Assembly (NCBI RefSeq): GCF_900215315.1
Contig: NZ_OBEB01000007.1
Coordinates: forward strand, 62,001 to 126,000
Length of the DNA stretch: 64,000 nucleotides
From: Arsukibacterium tuosuense
GTDB taxonomy: Bacteria > Pseudomonadota > Gammaproteobacteria > Enterobacterales > Alteromonadaceae
Direction: 5' to 3'
Below the pieces are notes generated by a model, which worked only from the letters and a program-made list of their open reading frames with translations, had not been told where the DNA came from and did not search any database. The translations under genes and the position numbers were made by a program. Positions 15,637 to 26,192 of the stretch are shown here, one piece after another (the stretch's first letter is position 1; every line of letters begins with the position of its first letter).

Positions 15637-18432
15637 ATGACTTTGTTATGGATACTTCTACTTCCCCTGCTGGGTAGCCTGGTGCCGGTGGTTACGGCTA
15701 ACTGGCGCCGCAGTGCCTGTGCCATGGCAACGGCCATTCCTCCCGCCATTGCGCTGATGATATTGCTCTATCACAGCAGCGCGGTGTTTGCTGGTGAAAG
15801 TTTGCGTTACACCCTGGCTTGGATACCCTTGCTGGGGCTGGATATCAGTATCCGGCTGGACGGATTAGCATTTTTATTCAGTTTGCTGATTTTGGGTATT
15901 GGTTTGCTGATCATTTTATATGCCCGTTATTACTTATCTGAACAAGACTCTATGCCGCGGTTTTATGCTTATCTGATGCTGTTTATGACGGCAATGATGG
16001 GTATCGTGTTATCTAATAATGTTTTACAGCTGTGGTTGTTCTGGGAATTAACCAGTATCAGCTCATTTTTACTGATCAGCTACTGGTGGCATAAGTCTGA
16101 AGCCCGGCGTGGTGCCAGAATGGCCCTGACAGTTACCGGTGCCGGTGGTTTGTGTTTACTGGCGGCATTGCTACTGCTCGGTCAGATCACGGGCAGTTAC
16201 GACTTAGATGTTATTCTGGCCAGCGGTGCTGTGATTCAACAGCATGGCTGGTACCCGTTGGTTTTAGTGCTGTTTTTACTGGGCTGTTTTACTAAATCAG
16301 CACAGTTTCCATTTCACTTCTGGTTACCTAATGCCATGGCTGCGCCGACTCCGGTAAGTGCTTACCTGCATTCAGCAACAATGGTAAAGGCTGGTATTTT
16401 TCTGCTTGCCAGGTTTTACCCGGCAATGGCTGGCACTGATTTATGGTTCTTGCTGGTCAGTATTACTGGCTTAACGACGCTGTTAGTTGGCGCCTATCTG
16501 GCGCTGTTTAAGCACGACTTAAAAGGCTTGCTGGCATATTCAACTATCAGTCATTTAGGCTTGATTACCTTGTTATTTGGTATGGGGACTGATCTGGCGG
16601 CTGTGGCCGGGGTGTTTCATATTATTAATCATGCCACCTTCAAAGCCTCTTTGTTTATGGCAGCTGGCATTATCGACCATGAATCAGGCTCGCGCGATAT
16701 GCGCAAATTAAATGGTTTGTGGCACTTTATGCCGATTACCGCCACTCTGGCCATGGTCGCGGCCGCAGCGATGGCAGGGGTGCCGTTACTGAATGGCTTC
16801 CTGTCAAAAGAAATGTTTTTTGCTGAGACCCTGCATCAGCACCTACTGGGCTCGTTGTCGTGGATAATTCCGGTGCTGGCAACAGTGGCGGCAATTTTCT
16901 CAGTCGCTTATTCCATGCGGTTTATTCATGATGTGTTTTTCAATGGCAAGCCTAAGGGTTTAACCAAAACCCCACATGAACCGCCACGCTATATGCGGAT
17001 GCCGGTTGAAGTGTTAGTGGTGCTGTGTATTCTGGTAGGGGTGGCTCCAGGCTACATTGTGGGAGATTTACTGTATGCTGCCTCTCTTTCAGTATTAGGA
17101 ACGGCTGTACCTGAATACAGCCTGGCTATCTGGCATGGCCTGAATCTGCCGTTGCTGATGAGTGTAGTGGCCCTCGCCGGTGGTGCGTTAATTTATATTA
17201 ACCGTAAACACTTATTCGACTTTCAGAACACCTTGCCCGGGGTTGATGCCATCAATACGTTTGAAGCGGCCATGAAAATGTTGGCTAAGCGTTGTCAGCA
17301 AATATACAGCTGGCTGGATAATGGCTCACTGCAACGTTATCTGGTGTTTTTATTGATGGCCATCGTGGTGCTGGCAGGGTTGCCGCTGCTGCAACTTGAT
17401 ACGCTGTATGGTGGTCGTCCTGAGTTACCGGTTGATGCAGTTAATGCTGCCGGTGCCGCAATGTTGTTAATCAGTGCCTTTGCTACCGTGGTATTTCACC
17501 GGCAACGGGTGGTGGCGCTGTTAATGATTTCGGTAGTTGGTTTAATGGTGTCAATTGCCTTTACCCGTTTCTCAGCGCCTGATCTGGCATTAACCCAGCT
17601 GTCAGTTGAGGTCGTTACTATTATTCTGCTGATGCTGGCGCTGTTTTTCTTACCTCATAAAACGCCGAAGCAATCCAGTCCGACCCGGGTTATCAGAGAC
17701 ATTAGTCTGGCCAGTATGGTTGGTGTGGTCATTGGCAGTATCAGTTACGCCATTATGACCCGGCCATTTAATACCATTTCAGATTATTTCCTGGCGAATG
17801 CGAAAACCGGTGGTGGCGGAACTAACGTGGTTAACGTGATTCTGGTCGACTTCCGGGGCTTTGATACCTTTGGTGAGATAGCAGTACTTGGGATTGCGTC
17901 ACTGGGTATTTTTAAATTGCTGACCCGGATCCCGGTCTTTAAACCAAGCAGTGATGGTGAAGGGCGACCCTGGGCGCTTGAGCGCCACCCGGTATTGCTG
18001 GCGACAGTGTCACAGGGTCTATTACCCCTGGCATTAATGGTGTCAGTATTTATTTTCTTCCGTGGCCATAACTTGCCAGGAGGAGGCTTTATTGCCGGTC
18101 TGGTTACGGCTGTTGCGCTGATTCTGCAATACATTGCTCATGGTGTGGAATGGGTAAAAAGCCGGATGAATATTGAGTATCAGCGGGTAGTGGCGGTTGG
18201 TTTGATGGTGGCTTTAATTACCGGTGTCGCGAGTTGGCTGTTTAACAAACCGTTTTTAACATCCTGGTTTGATTATTTTGATATCCCGCTACTGGGTAAA
18301 ATTGAACTGGCCAGCGCCATTGCGTTTGATGCCGGGGTTTATATCACAGTAGTGGGGTCGACCCTGCTGATTCTGGCCAGTCTGGGTAAGATGACCACCA
18401 GCCACCGGCCAGTGCATACGGAGACCATTTAA
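15637..18432 (+). CDS. mrpA: Mrp Na+/H+ antiporter subunit A with fused B domain
   Basis: A 931-aa membrane protein. The N-terminal two thirds is a NuoL-like proton-translocating domain (Proton_antipo_M, about 120-420) with [20 protein letters not shown] and the [15 protein letters not shown] segment. About 590-690 is the MrpA C-terminal domain ([20 protein letters not shown]). About 770-910 is an MrpB-like domain ([20 protein letters not shown]). The A-B fusion marks a six-gene group 2-type operon. The complex exports Na+ in exchange for protons for pH and salt homeostasis. First gene of mrpA-C-D-E-F-G; the stop and the next ATG share a base. Confidence 0.96.
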   Translation: MTLLWILLLPLLGSLVPVVTANWRRSACAMATAIPPAIALMILLYHSSAVFAGESLRYTLAWIPLLGLDISIRLDGLAFLFSLLILGIGLLIILYARYYLSEQDSMPRFYAYLMLFMTAMMGIVLSNNVLQLWLFWELTSISSFLLISYWWHKSEARRGARMALTVTGAGGLCLLAALLLLGQITGSYDLDVILASGAVIQQHGWYPLVLVLFLLGCFTKSAQFPFHFWLPNAMAAPTPVSAYLHSATMVKAGIFLLARFYPAMAGTDLWFLLVSITGLTTLLVGAYLALFKHDLKGLLAYSTISHLGLITLLFGMGTDLAAVAGVFHIINHATFKASLFMAAGIIDHESGSRDMRKLNGLWHFMPITATLAMVAAAAMAGVPLLNGFLSKEMFFAETLHQHLLGSLSWIIPVLATVAAIFSVAYSMRFIHDVFFNGKPKGLTKTPHEPPRYMRMPVEVLVVLCILVGVAPGYIVGDLLYAASLSVLGTAVPEYSLAIWHGLNLPLLMSVVALAGGALIYINRKHLFDFQNTLPGVDAINTFEAAMKMLAKRCQQIYSWLDNGSLQRYLVFLLMAIVVLAGLPLLQLDTLYGGRPELPVDAVNAAGAAMLLISAFATVVFHRQRVVALLMISVVGLMVSIAFTRFSAPDLALTQLSVEVVTIILLMLALFFLPHKTPKQSSPTRVIRDISLASMVGVVIGSISYAIMTRPFNTISDYFLANAKTGGGGTNVVNVILVDFRGFDTFGEIAVLGIASLGIFKLLTRIPVFKPSSDGEGRPWALERHPVLLATVSQGLLPLALMVSVFIFFRGHNLPGGGFIAGLVTAVALILQYIAHGVEWVKSRMNIEYQRVVAVGLMVALITGVASWLFNKPFLTSWFDYFDIPLLGKIELASAIAFDAGVYITVVGSTLLILASLGKMTTSHRPVHTETI

Positions 18433-18785
18433 TGGAAAGCTTACTTGCAGGTTGTATTGGCTTCCTGACCGCCTGTGGCGTGTTTTTGTTGCTGCGAGGC
18501 CGCACTTTTCCGGTGGTGGTAGGGCTGACGATGCTTGCTTATGCCGTAAACTTATTTTTATTTTCATCAGGACGGCTGACCTTGCAGGGCGCGGCAGTGC
18601 TCGGCACGACAGATAACTATGCTGACCCTCTGCCACAGGCTTTGGTGCTGACCGCGATAGTTATCGGCTTTGCGATGACTGCCTATCTGGTGATCCTGGC
18701 AATTCGGGCTCGCGCCGATTTAGGCAATGACCATGTCGATGGCAAATTGCCAGGAAATGAAAATAGCCGCAAGGAGAGCCGTTAA
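18432..18785 (+). CDS. mrpC: Mrp antiporter subunit C
   Basis: A 117-aa NuoK-like protein with three membrane helices. GCIGFLTACGVFLLLRGRTF and ADPLPQALVLTAIVIGFAMT are family signatures. It overlaps both neighbours by one base (TAATG junctions), as expected for stoichiometric translation of Mrp subunits. Confidence 0.95.
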   Translation: MESLLAGCIGFLTACGVFLLLRGRTFPVVVGLTMLAYAVNLFLFSSGRLTLQGAAVLGTTDNYADPLPQALVLTAIVIGFAMTAYLVILAIRARADLGNDHVDGKLPGNENSRKESR

Positions 18786-20308
18786 TGTCGCACCTGATTA
18801 TCGCGCCAATTCTGTTGCCAATTTTTACCGCGCTGCTAATTATGCTGCCACCTATTCACTACTCGCCGATGCGCCGGCGCTGGGTCAGTATGGTCTCTAC
18901 CGTGATCTTGCTGATTCTGACCGTGTGTCTGCTGTTGCAAACGCAGGCCGAAGGGGTTTCGTTCTATGCATTAGGCGCCTGGCAGCCGCCCTTTGGTATA
19001 ATCCTGGTCGCTGATATCTTCAGTGTCAGTATGGTGTGTTTAACCTCAATGCTGGCGCTGGGGGCAATTTGCTACGGTAGCGCGGGTGAAGATGAAAAGG
19101 GTTCGTTCTTCCATCCTTTGTTTCAGTTTCAACTTATGGGCATAAACGGCGCGTTTTTAACCGGCGACTTGTTTAATTTGTTTGTGTTTTTCGAAGTGCT
19201 GTTAATCGCTTCCTATGGTTTGCTGGTGCATGCCGGTGGCAAGAATAAAACGAAAGCAGCAGTGCATTATGTAGTGCTGAATCTGGCAGGATCGGCAGTA
19301 TTTTTGTTCTCTTTGGGGATTTTATACGGCACGCTTGGCACACTGAATATCGCTGACATGGCGGTTCAGGTCGCGAAGTTACCGCCTGAAAACTTAATGC
19401 TGGTAAAATCAGGTGGCTTATTACTGTTAATCGTATTTGCATTAAAAGCGGCAATTCTACCTTTGCAATTCTGGTTGCCTGCAACCTATTCAGCAGCGTC
19501 GCCGCCGGTAGCTGCGTTGTTCGCGGTGATGACTAAAATCGGTATTTACGCTCTGTTAAGAGTTTACACCACCATTTTTGGTGAGCAGGCAGGGCCTCTA
19601 GCCGGAATGGCTTCTGACTGGTTATGGCCGCTGGGGCTTGCCACTATTATGCTGGGTGCTATCGGCGTGCTGGCCAGTCAGGACTTCAGAAAGCTGGTGG
19701 CGAACCTGGTAATCATTTCGGTTGGTACCCTGGTGACGCTGGTTGCCTTGCAAAGCTCTGCGGCCACAGCTGCGGTGTTATTTTATACAATACATTCAAC
19801 GTTGGTATGCGGTGCCTTGTTTTTACTGGCAGATTTAATCGGCGCCCAGCGTGGCAAAGCTGGCGACAGATTAGTACCGGGCCGGCGGATGGCGCAACCC
19901 GCCTTGCTGGGTACCATGTTTGTGGTAGCCGCTGTGGCGGTGGCCGGCTTGCCGCCAATGTCAGGCTTTGTCGGCAAGCTGATGATCCTGCAGGCGGCAG
20001 GTTCGCCGTTGCAGCAGGTACTACTGTGGTCAGTAGTATTACTGAGTAGTTTAATGGTGCTGATTGGTTTGTCCCGCGCTGGCAGTATTCTGTTCTGGCG
20101 GGTGAGTGGCAACGAAGCAGGCCCGGAACGGGTATTGCCGCTGCAGGCTTTTGCTTTAGGCTGGTTGTTGCTGGCAGCGCCGTTAATGGTGGTTTTTGCC
20201 GGACCTCTGACAGAACTGTCATTTGCGGCCGCCGAACAAATGCGCGATATTCAGAGTAGTATTGCCATTATTCTGGGCGATGCGGCAACTGTTGGAGAAC
20301 AACCATGA
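18785..20308 (+). CDS. mrpD: Mrp antiporter subunit D
   Basis: A 507-aa NuoM/N-like antiporter subunit with about 14 helices. The conserved charged sites are in place: FEVLLIASYGLL (TM5-type Glu, near residue 137), then KAAILPLQFWLPATYSAASP and PPMSGFVGKLMI. The ATG overlaps the mrpC stop. Works with MrpA in ion translocation. Confidence 0.96.
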   Translation: MSHLIIAPILLPIFTALLIMLPPIHYSPMRRRWVSMVSTVILLILTVCLLLQTQAEGVSFYALGAWQPPFGIILVADIFSVSMVCLTSMLALGAICYGSAGEDEKGSFFHPLFQFQLMGINGAFLTGDLFNLFVFFEVLLIASYGLLVHAGGKNKTKAAVHYVVLNLAGSAVFLFSLGILYGTLGTLNIADMAVQVAKLPPENLMLVKSGGLLLLIVFALKAAILPLQFWLPATYSAASPPVAALFAVMTKIGIYALLRVYTTIFGEQAGPLAGMASDWLWPLGLATIMLGAIGVLASQDFRKLVANLVIISVGTLVTLVALQSSAATAAVLFYTIHSTLVCGALFLLADLIGAQRGKAGDRLVPGRRMAQPALLGTMFVVAAVAVAGLPPMSGFVGKLMILQAAGSPLQQVLLWSVVLLSSLMVLIGLSRAGSILFWRVSGNEAGPERVLPLQAFALGWLLLAAPLMVVFAGPLTELSFAAAEQMRDIQSSIAIILGDAATVGEQP

Positions 20309-20841
20309 GAGTAACACCACGTTTCAGCTGGTTACCTACACCCTATCGCAGTGTGCTATTGCTGGTGGTGTGGCTATTATTGAATCAGAGTGTTGCTGTG
20401 GTTCATTTATTCTTCGGTACTATTCTGGCGCTGGTTATTCCACTGATTAGTGCCAGATTCCGGGATCCTCAGCCTTTGATTGAGCGGCCGTTGCTGGCAT
20501 TGCGTTATATACTGACAGTTTTTGGCGATATTATTACTGCCAATGCGCAGGTGGCAATTCTTATTTTAGGCCCGCAGCGCAGACTCAATCCGGCTTTTGT
20601 GCGGATGCCATTAGACTTACAGCATGATTTACCCATTACTATTCTGGCCAGCACAGTATCCATGACACCGGGCACCGTTAGTGCAGATGTCTATCCGTGT
20701 CATGACACCCAACCTGATGCCGGAGAGATAACTCAGCGCTGGCTGTTAATTCATGTGCTTAATTTAGAAGACGAAGCCGAGTTAATCGCAACTATAAAAA
20801 GCCGTTACGAAGCACCGTTAAAGGAGATATTTCAATGTTAG
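20305..20841 (+). CDS. mrpE: Mrp antiporter subunit E
   Basis: A 178-aa protein with two or three N-terminal membrane helices and a cytoplasmic C-terminal domain. The conserved ILASTVSMTPGTVSADV occurs near residues 114-130, and ends in a hydrophilic Glu-rich tail. It overlaps mrpD by 4 bases and mrpF by 7. Confidence 0.95.
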   Translation: MRVTPRFSWLPTPYRSVLLLVVWLLLNQSVAVVHLFFGTILALVIPLISARFRDPQPLIERPLLALRYILTVFGDIITANAQVAILILGPQRRLNPAFVRMPLDLQHDLPITILASTVSMTPGTVSADVYPCHDTQPDAGEITQRWLLIHVLNLEDEAELIATIKSRYEAPLKEIFQC

Positions 20842-21104
20842 AGAATGTCATATTTCTGGTGTTTGGTATGATCAGCCTGGCATTGTTGCTCAATTTGTGG
20901 CGGCTGCTGATAGGTCCAAGTCTGCCAGACAGGATCCTGGCACTGGATACCATGTTTATTAACAGTATCGCCTTGATTATCTTGTACGGTCTGTTAATGG
21001 GCTCGCCGTTATATTTCGAAGCAGCGCTGCTTATCGCTATGCTGGGTTTTGTCAGTACTGTAGCTGTATGTAAGTTTTTGCTGCGCGGCGATATAATCGA
21101 ATAG
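20835..21104 (+). CDS. mrpF: Mrp antiporter subunit F
   Basis: An 89-aa protein with three helices. GPSLPDRILALDTMFINSIA (about 30-50) is the MnhF/PhaF signature. It is preceded by AAGGAGAT inside the end of mrpE. Confidence 0.94.
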   Translation: MLENVIFLVFGMISLALLLNLWRLLIGPSLPDRILALDTMFINSIALIILYGLLMGSPLYFEAALLIAMLGFVSTVAVCKFLLRGDIIE

Positions 21105-21114
21105 GAAGAGATAT

Positions 21115-21513
21115 ATGCAAAATTGGATGGAGTGGGCTGTTGCGTTTTTCCTGCTGTTAGGTGGTAGTTTTGTGTTAATTGGTTCAATCGGTTTAAGCAG
21201 AATGCCTGACTTTTTTATGCGGTTGCATGGTCCGACAAAAGCCACGACGCTGGGAATGGGCGGTATTTTATTGGGCTCAATTTTTTACTTCAGCTTACAA
21301 CAGAGTATTAGTGTCCATGAGTTACTGATTACCATCTTTTTGCTGATAACCGCCCCTATCAGCGCCCATATGCTGATTAAAACTGCACTGCATCATCAGC
21401 TTAAAGCCATTGAGCGGACCCGGGGCGAACGTGAACTTAAGCAGGGTCAACAGCAGGGCAGCCCCGATACGAAAACAGCGATGCCGGAGAGCAAACAGAG
21501 CAAAGAGTCCTAG
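21115..21513 (+). CDS. mrpG: Mrp antiporter subunit G
   Basis: A 132-aa protein with three helices. IGLSRMPDFFMRLHGPTKAT (about 25-45) is the MnhG signature. The C-terminal tail (about 95-132) is hydrophilic and rich in Gln, Lys and Glu, somewhat longer than in many relatives. Last gene of the operon; it ends 11 bases before the convergent npr gene. Confidence 0.94.
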   Translation: MQNWMEWAVAFFLLLGGSFVLIGSIGLSRMPDFFMRLHGPTKATTLGMGGILLGSIFYFSLQQSISVHELLITIFLLITAPISAHMLIKTALHHQLKAIERTRGERELKQGQQQGSPDTKTAMPESKQSKES

Positions 21514-21524
21514 GCTTGTAGTGG

Positions 21525-21797
21525 TTACTCACCAAAGCCTTGTTCAATAAGCGAGACCACAGCATTTAGCGCTGCTTCTGCATCACTCCCCTCAGCAGTG
21601 ACCTTCAAGGTTTTTCCTTTGCTGCTGGCTAGCATCAGTAACGCTAACACACTGCAAGCGTCAGCTGTTTTATCTTCATGCACCAACTCAATATGTGACT
21701 TAAATTGCTGACACAGCTGGGCGAGCTTGGTGGCGGCTCGGGCATGTAATCCAAGCTGGTTGACTATAGTGACATTACGGCTGAGCTTAATGGCCAT
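21525..21797 (-). CDS. ptsO: NPr, nitrogen PTS phosphocarrier
   Basis: A 90-aa HPr-family phosphocarrier starting MAIKLSRNVT. The phosphorylated residue is His18 in NQLGLHARAATKL. There is no HPr kinase-type Ser context, in line with NPr. It relays phosphate from PtsP to PtsN. I chose the ATG at 21797 (11-base overlap with rapZ) because it gives the exact family length; the longer frame to 21917 is rapZ in another frame. Last gene of the rpoN operon. Confidence 0.95.
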   Translation of the reverse strand: MAIKLSRNVTIVNQLGLHARAATKLAQLCQQFKSHIELVHEDKTADACSVLALLMLASSKGKTLKVTAEGSDAEAALNAVVSLIEQGFGE

Positions 21798-22644
21798 GAT
21801 GGCGAACCAGCTCCCGGTGCCGGATTTGTACGTCTTCCCGCTGACTGCGGTAACTTTCGGCCAGGTTTTCGGCAATGTAGACCGAGCGATGCTGGCCGCC
21901 GGTGCAACCAATCGCAATGGTCAGGTAGCTGCGGTTGTTCCGTTCCAGGTGTGGCAGCCAGCTACTGATAAAGCTGTTGATTTGCCAGGTGTATTTTGCC
22001 ACTACGGCTTGCGATGCCAGGAAATCTTTTACCGGTTGATCTAAACCGGTCAGCGGTTTTAATTCGGGCTCCCAGTGTGGGTTAGGTAGAAAACGGGCAT
22101 CAAATACGAAGTCAGCGTCTTTCGGAATGCCATATTTAAAACCGAATGATTCAAATAACATCACTAATCTGCCGGTTTTCTGGCCCAGGATCCGCTCGCG
22201 CAGTTGTTCTGCTAACTGGTGGACATTCAGCTCAGTGGTATCAATATATAAATCGGCACGACTGGAAATGGGATCGAGCAACTGCTGCTCGCGGGAAATG
22301 GCTTCGTCCAGTGACATTGCCTGGTGTGATAATGGGTGCAGACGCCTGGTCTCGCTGAAACGCTTGATTAAACTGGCGTGGTCAGCGTCGAGATATAGAA
22401 TAGTCAGGTCTAGTTTGCGCGGCAGATAAGACAAAATATCAGCCAGTTCATCCGGGTCTTGTGGCAGATTACGGACATCAATGCTAACGGCAACCCGTTC
22501 GTACTGACCCATGACAGTAGTGGCCAGCGTGGGTAATAAATTTACCGGAATATTATCAACGCAGTAATAGCCAAGATCTTCTAACACCCTTAACGCGACT
22601 GACTTACCGGAACCTGAGCGACCGCTGACAACCAAAAGTTTCAT
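21787..22644 (-). CDS. rapZ: RapZ, RNase adapter / small-RNA-binding NTPase
   Basis: A 285-aa protein. Walker A GRSGSGKS is at residues 8-15, and a Walker B-like VAVSIDVRNLP lies around 53. The conserved C-terminal domain has FVFDARFLPNPHW, then GCTGGQHRSVYIAE, where the Cys/Gly loop belongs to the RNA/GlcN6P-binding region. In E. coli it directs RNase E to the sRNA GlmZ, controlling glucosamine-6-phosphate synthase. The start overlaps the ptsN stop by 4 bases. Confidence 0.97.
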   Translation of the reverse strand: MKLLVVSGRSGSGKSVALRVLEDLGYYCVDNIPVNLLPTLATTVMGQYERVAVSIDVRNLPQDPDELADILSYLPRKLDLTILYLDADHASLIKRFSETRRLHPLSHQAMSLDEAISREQQLLDPISSRADLYIDTTELNVHQLAEQLRERILGQKTGRLVMLFESFGFKYGIPKDADFVFDARFLPNPHWEPELKPLTGLDQPVKDFLASQAVVAKYTWQINSFISSWLPHLERNNRSYLTIAIGCTGGQHRSVYIAENLAESYRSQREDVQIRHRELVRHHGH

Positions 22645-23114
22645 GATGCGCTCATTACCTCACTGGCGTCGATTATCAATTCGTACAGGTGTTCATCAGA
22701 CTCAGCGTGCCGGATTTTCCGGGTTAGTTCTTTCTGGCTTAACAAGCGGGCAATACCGGCTAGCGTTGTCAGATGAGCCTGACATTGCTCTTCCGGGATC
22801 AGGATGGCACAAAAAATATCTACTGCCTGATTATCGATAGCATCAAAAGCAATCGCATCTTTGGTCACCACGAATACCAGAATGGGCTGGGTAACCGTTT
22901 TAAGCTTGCCATGTGGAATTGCAATACCGCCACCAATGCCGGTAGAGCCGAGCTTTTCGCGGGTCATTAATGCTTCGAGGATGGTATATTCGCTTATTTC
23001 GGGTAAGCGCTGATGCGCCAGCTCGGCAATATATTCGAGGATTCGTTTTTTGCTGTTAAAAAGAACTGCACTCTTGGTGCAGTTCTCGGCTAGCATAGCG
23101 CTTAAGTTGATCAT
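22641..23114 (-). CDS. ptsN: PtsN, EIIA-Ntr
   Basis: A 157-aa PTS EIIA type-2 domain protein. The phosphorylated His68 lies in GGGIAIPHGK. It regulates potassium and nitrogen responses as the output of the nitrogen PTS. I chose the ATG at 23114 (MINLSAMLAE), just downstream of the hpf stop; a frame extending to 23177 would overlap hpf by more than 50 bases. Length is close to E. coli PtsN (163 aa). Confidence 0.94.
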   Translation of the reverse strand: MINLSAMLAENCTKSAVLFNSKKRILEYIAELAHQRLPEISEYTILEALMTREKLGSTGIGGGIAIPHGKLKTVTQPILVFVVTKDAIAFDAIDNQAVDIFCAILIPEEQCQAHLTTLAGIARLLSQKELTRKIRHAESDEHLYELIIDASEVMSAS

Positions 23115-23121
23115 AATTAAG

Positions 23122-23409
23122 TTAGTGTCGGGCCACTTTTTCTTTATGTTTAATAACTTGTCTATCGAGCTTGTCAATTAACTGGTCGATAGCCGCGTAC
23201 ATATTTTCATCTTCAGATGCTGCAAAAACTTCACCGCCGTTTAAATGCAGCTTAGCTTCCGCAATTTGTTTCAATTTTTCCACGTTTAGGATGACATGTA
23301 CATTGTTAATATGATCAAAATGACGTTCAAGCTTAGCGAATTTATTGTCTACGTACTCTTTTAATGCAGTGGTAATTTCTACATGACGACCCGTTAAGTT
23401 GATTTGCAT
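23122..23409 (-). CDS. hpf: Ribosome hibernation promoting factor (short form)
   Basis: A 95-aa protein of the HPF/YfiA family: MQINLTGRHVEITTALKEYV, and later VILNVEKLKQIAEAKLHLNG. The short form promotes 100S ribosome dimers together with RMF in gammaproteobacteria. It lies 26 bases downstream of rpoN, its standard place. Confidence 0.97.
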   Translation of the reverse strand: MQINLTGRHVEITTALKEYVDNKFAKLERHFDHINNVHVILNVEKLKQIAEAKLHLNGGEVFAASEDENMYAAIDQLIDKLDRQVIKHKEKVARH

Positions 23410-23435
23410 AGACGTTTTCCTTCTGTTTTGCCGAC

Positions 23436-24932
23436 CTAAACCAAGGTCTTGCGTTGATTCGATGGCGGAATAAACAAAGCTTCACGATACTTGGCGATAG
23501 TGCGCCGCGCTACGTTGATACCTTGCTCCGACAATATATCCGCCATCTTGCTGTCACTTAGTGGCTTAGCCGGGTTTTCAGCGGCCACCAGTTTTTTGAT
23601 AAAAGCCCGAATAGCTGTAGAGGAACATTCACCGCCACTCTCTGTACTGACATGGCTGGAAAAAAAGAATTTAAGCTCAAATATCCCTCTGGGGGTGTGC
23701 ATAAACTTTTGGGTCGTTACCCTCGATATTGTTGACTCGTGCATGCCAACCATTTCCGCTACATCATTCAACACCATAGGTTTCATTGCCTCTTCGCCAT
23801 GCTCAAAAAAAGCTTGCTGCTGCTGCACAATACAATTGGCAACCTTCAGTAATGTTTCGTTGCGGCTTTCCAGGCTCTTCAGAAACCACTTAGCCTCCTG
23901 CAGGTGTGACCTGATAAACTGGGTATCAGCTGTGTTTTTAGCAGTACGTGACATAGCAGCATACTGCTGATTTATTCTTACTTTGGGCATGGCATCAGGG
24001 TTAAGTTCAACCTGCCAGCGACCTTTAACTTTATTCACCGAAACATCCGGGATCACGTACTGTTGTTCCTGACGGATCACATCAGCACCTGGTCTGGGGT
24101 TTAAACTCAGGATAAGCCGCATCACTTCTTTCAGCTCATCTTCTTTCAGTTTAGTCACCCGCATTAAAGAACGAAAGTCCCGGTTTGCTAAAAAGTCGGT
24201 ATGTTCTTTTATGACATGTTTTGCTTGCTGTAAAAACGGGGTCTGTGGGTCAAACTGTCGTAACTGAACCAGCAAACATTCAGCTATGGTGCGGGCGCCA
24301 ACGCCGACAGGATCAAATAACTGAATACGTTTTATGACGGCTTCAACTTCATCAGCTTCGACCTCTGGCAAGCCAAGTGATTCCAGAATTTCTGCTACAT
24401 CTATAGTCAATAAACCACTTTCATCAATCGCTTCAATTATAATTTCGGCAATGGCCAAATCGGTCTCGGAGAACGGCGTTAACTGCATTTGCCAGCGCAG
24501 ATAGTCTTGTAGCGTTTCGCTGGTTTCCCCCTGGAAAACCATATCTTCATCGGGTGGTGAACCGGCACTTACAGGCGCGGCGCTAATCAGGTCATCCCAG
24601 TTGTTGTCAAGTGGCAGGTCTTCCTGCAGGCCCTGTTCAGCCATGGATTCACTGCTGTCACGCTCGGCTATTTCAGTCAGGTTTTCCTGGGCGGTGTCGT
24701 TACTTTCGTCAGCAGCGGAACGTGCATCGTTATCATTGACGTCGCTGCTATCCGGATCAGCAGAGAAGCTCTCAAACTCATCTTCGCTTTCCAACAACGG
24801 ATTAGCATCCAATGCTTCCTGTATTTCCTGTTGCAATTCAATGGTCGACAATTGCAGTAAGCGAATGGCTTGCTGTAACTGAGGTGTCATTGTAAGTTGC
24901 TGACCAAGCCGAAGTTGTAAAGAGGGTTTCAT
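23436..24932 (-). CDS. rpoN: RNA polymerase sigma-54 factor
   Basis: A 498-aa sigma-54. Region I (about 1-50) is the Gln/Leu-rich [20 protein letters not shown]. An acidic region II (about 50-110) is followed by the core-binding domain (about 120-310), an HTH, and the RpoN box [10 protein letters not shown] near residues 475-485. It directs transcription from -24/-12 promoters with AAA+ activators. The start follows a TCAGGAGAGAA-type SD. It sits between lptB and hpf, as in E. coli. Confidence 0.98.
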   Translation of the reverse strand: MKPSLQLRLGQQLTMTPQLQQAIRLLQLSTIELQQEIQEALDANPLLESEDEFESFSADPDSSDVNDNDARSAADESNDTAQENLTEIAERDSSESMAEQGLQEDLPLDNNWDDLISAAPVSAGSPPDEDMVFQGETSETLQDYLRWQMQLTPFSETDLAIAEIIIEAIDESGLLTIDVAEILESLGLPEVEADEVEAVIKRIQLFDPVGVGARTIAECLLVQLRQFDPQTPFLQQAKHVIKEHTDFLANRDFRSLMRVTKLKEDELKEVMRLILSLNPRPGADVIRQEQQYVIPDVSVNKVKGRWQVELNPDAMPKVRINQQYAAMSRTAKNTADTQFIRSHLQEAKWFLKSLESRNETLLKVANCIVQQQQAFFEHGEEAMKPMVLNDVAEMVGMHESTISRVTTQKFMHTPRGIFELKFFFSSHVSTESGGECSSTAIRAFIKKLVAAENPAKPLSDSKMADILSEQGINVARRTIAKYREALFIPPSNQRKTLV

Positions 24933-24978
24933 TTACGTCTAATTCTCTCCTGAAGCAGGCGTTTGTTGTTTTAAGTAA

Positions 24979-25701
24979 CTATAGCCTGAATTGTTCACCG
25001 AGGTATACATCACGAACCTGCTGATTAACTAATACTTCCTGAGGTGGCCCGGCAGCAATCAGTTCACCATGGCTGACAATATAGGCCATCTCACAGACAT
25101 CAAGGGTTTCCCTTACATTGTGGTCGGTGATCAATACGCCAATGCCACGTTGTCCCAGATGCTGAATAATTTTTTTAATATCGAGTACTGAAATAGGATC
25201 GACGCCGGCAAAGGGCTCATCTAACAGAATAAAGGCCGGGTTTGCGGCCAACGCCCTGGCGATTTCCACCCGGCGCCGCTCACCACCCGACAAGCTCATG
25301 CCGAGGCTATTCTTGATATGGCCAATGTGAAACTCTTCCAGTAAGTCATCTGCCAGCTCTTCCCGTTTTGCGGTGCTGAGCTCTTTGCGGGTTTGTAAAA
25401 TGGCCAGCAGATTATCATATACCGTTAATTTGCGGAAAATAGAGCTTTCCTGTGGTAAGTAGCCAATGCCAGCGCGGGCTCTGGCATGAATAGGATCGAA
25501 GGTGATGTCCTGCTCATTTAAGGTGATTTTACCTTTGTCTGATGGTACCAGGCCGACAATCATATAAAAGGTAGTGGTTTTGCCTGCCCCGTTAGGTCCA
25601 AGTAAGCCAACAATCTGGCCGGCGCTGACTTCCAGGCTGACATCCTTCACTACCTGCCGGCCTTTATAACTTTTAGCCAGATGCGCTGCCACTAACTTCA
25701 T
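24979..25701 (-). CDS. lptB: LPS export ABC transporter ATPase LptB
   Basis: A 240-aa ABC ATPase. Walker A GPNGAGKT is at residues 35-42, the signature [15 protein letters not shown] and Walker [14 protein letters not shown] follow. It energises extraction of LPS from the inner membrane with LptFG (not in this window). It overlaps lptA by 4 bases. Confidence 0.98.
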   Translation of the reverse strand: MKLVAAHLAKSYKGRQVVKDVSLEVSAGQIVGLLGPNGAGKTTTFYMIVGLVPSDKGKITLNEQDITFDPIHARARAGIGYLPQESSIFRKLTVYDNLLAILQTRKELSTAKREELADDLLEEFHIGHIKNSLGMSLSGGERRRVEIARALAANPAFILLDEPFAGVDPISVLDIKKIIQHLGQRGIGVLITDHNVRETLDVCEMAYIVSHGELIAAGPPQEVLVNQQVRDVYLGEQFRL

Positions 25702-26192
25702 GGATTTTCCTTATTCTCCGGGGTGAAAATAGTGGTGACCCGTTTTTTCTGTTCACCACTTTCAGCGACAATTTCCTGTGTCTCTATGTTATAGCGAATA
25801 ACGGCCGCTTGCACCTGACTACCACTCTGACTCAGTTCTGCATTGCCACTGAGGGTAAGTGTGCGGCTGGCACGATCATAACGTATTTCTGACGCTGTGG
25901 CCGTAACGGGTAAATCACCATCTAACAACTGACTGTATTGTACCGGTGAGCCTGTGGTCAGGAACACTTCATTGCCTTTGCCTGCACTGGCATTTATTTC
26001 CAGCCGGTCAGCTTTAATATTTAAGCTACCCTGACGGATTTCAACATTATTGGTATATATCGAGACGTTTTCTCTGATAGAAGTGGCGTTATCATCAGAG
26101 GTGATGGCAATGGGCTGGCTGTAATCCGCTTCAGCAGCGTAAGTGTTTGCCGATAGCAGCACAGTGAGAAACAAATAATTAATTCTGTTCAT
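25698..26192 (-). CDS. lptA: LPS periplasmic bridge protein LptA
   Basis: A 164-aa periplasmic protein with signal peptide [20 protein letters not shown]. The OstA/LptA beta-jellyroll follows, with [20 protein letters not shown] and [20 protein letters not shown]. It forms the bridge carrying LPS to LptDE. It overlaps lptC by 14 bases. Confidence 0.95.
   Translation of the reverse strand: MNRINYLFLTVLLSANTYAAEADYSQPIAITSDDNATSIRENVSIYTNNVEIRQGSLNIKADRLEINASAGKGNEVFLTTGSPVQYSQLLDGDLPVTATASEIRYDRASRTLTLSGNAELSQSGSQVQAAVIRYNIETQEIVAESGEQKKRVTTIFTPENKENP

Noticed and set aside
19713..20222. Long minus-strand frames inside mrpD
   Set aside because: Pro/Ala/Thr/Arg-rich shadow frames of a membrane-protein gene; mrpD is certain on the plus strand.
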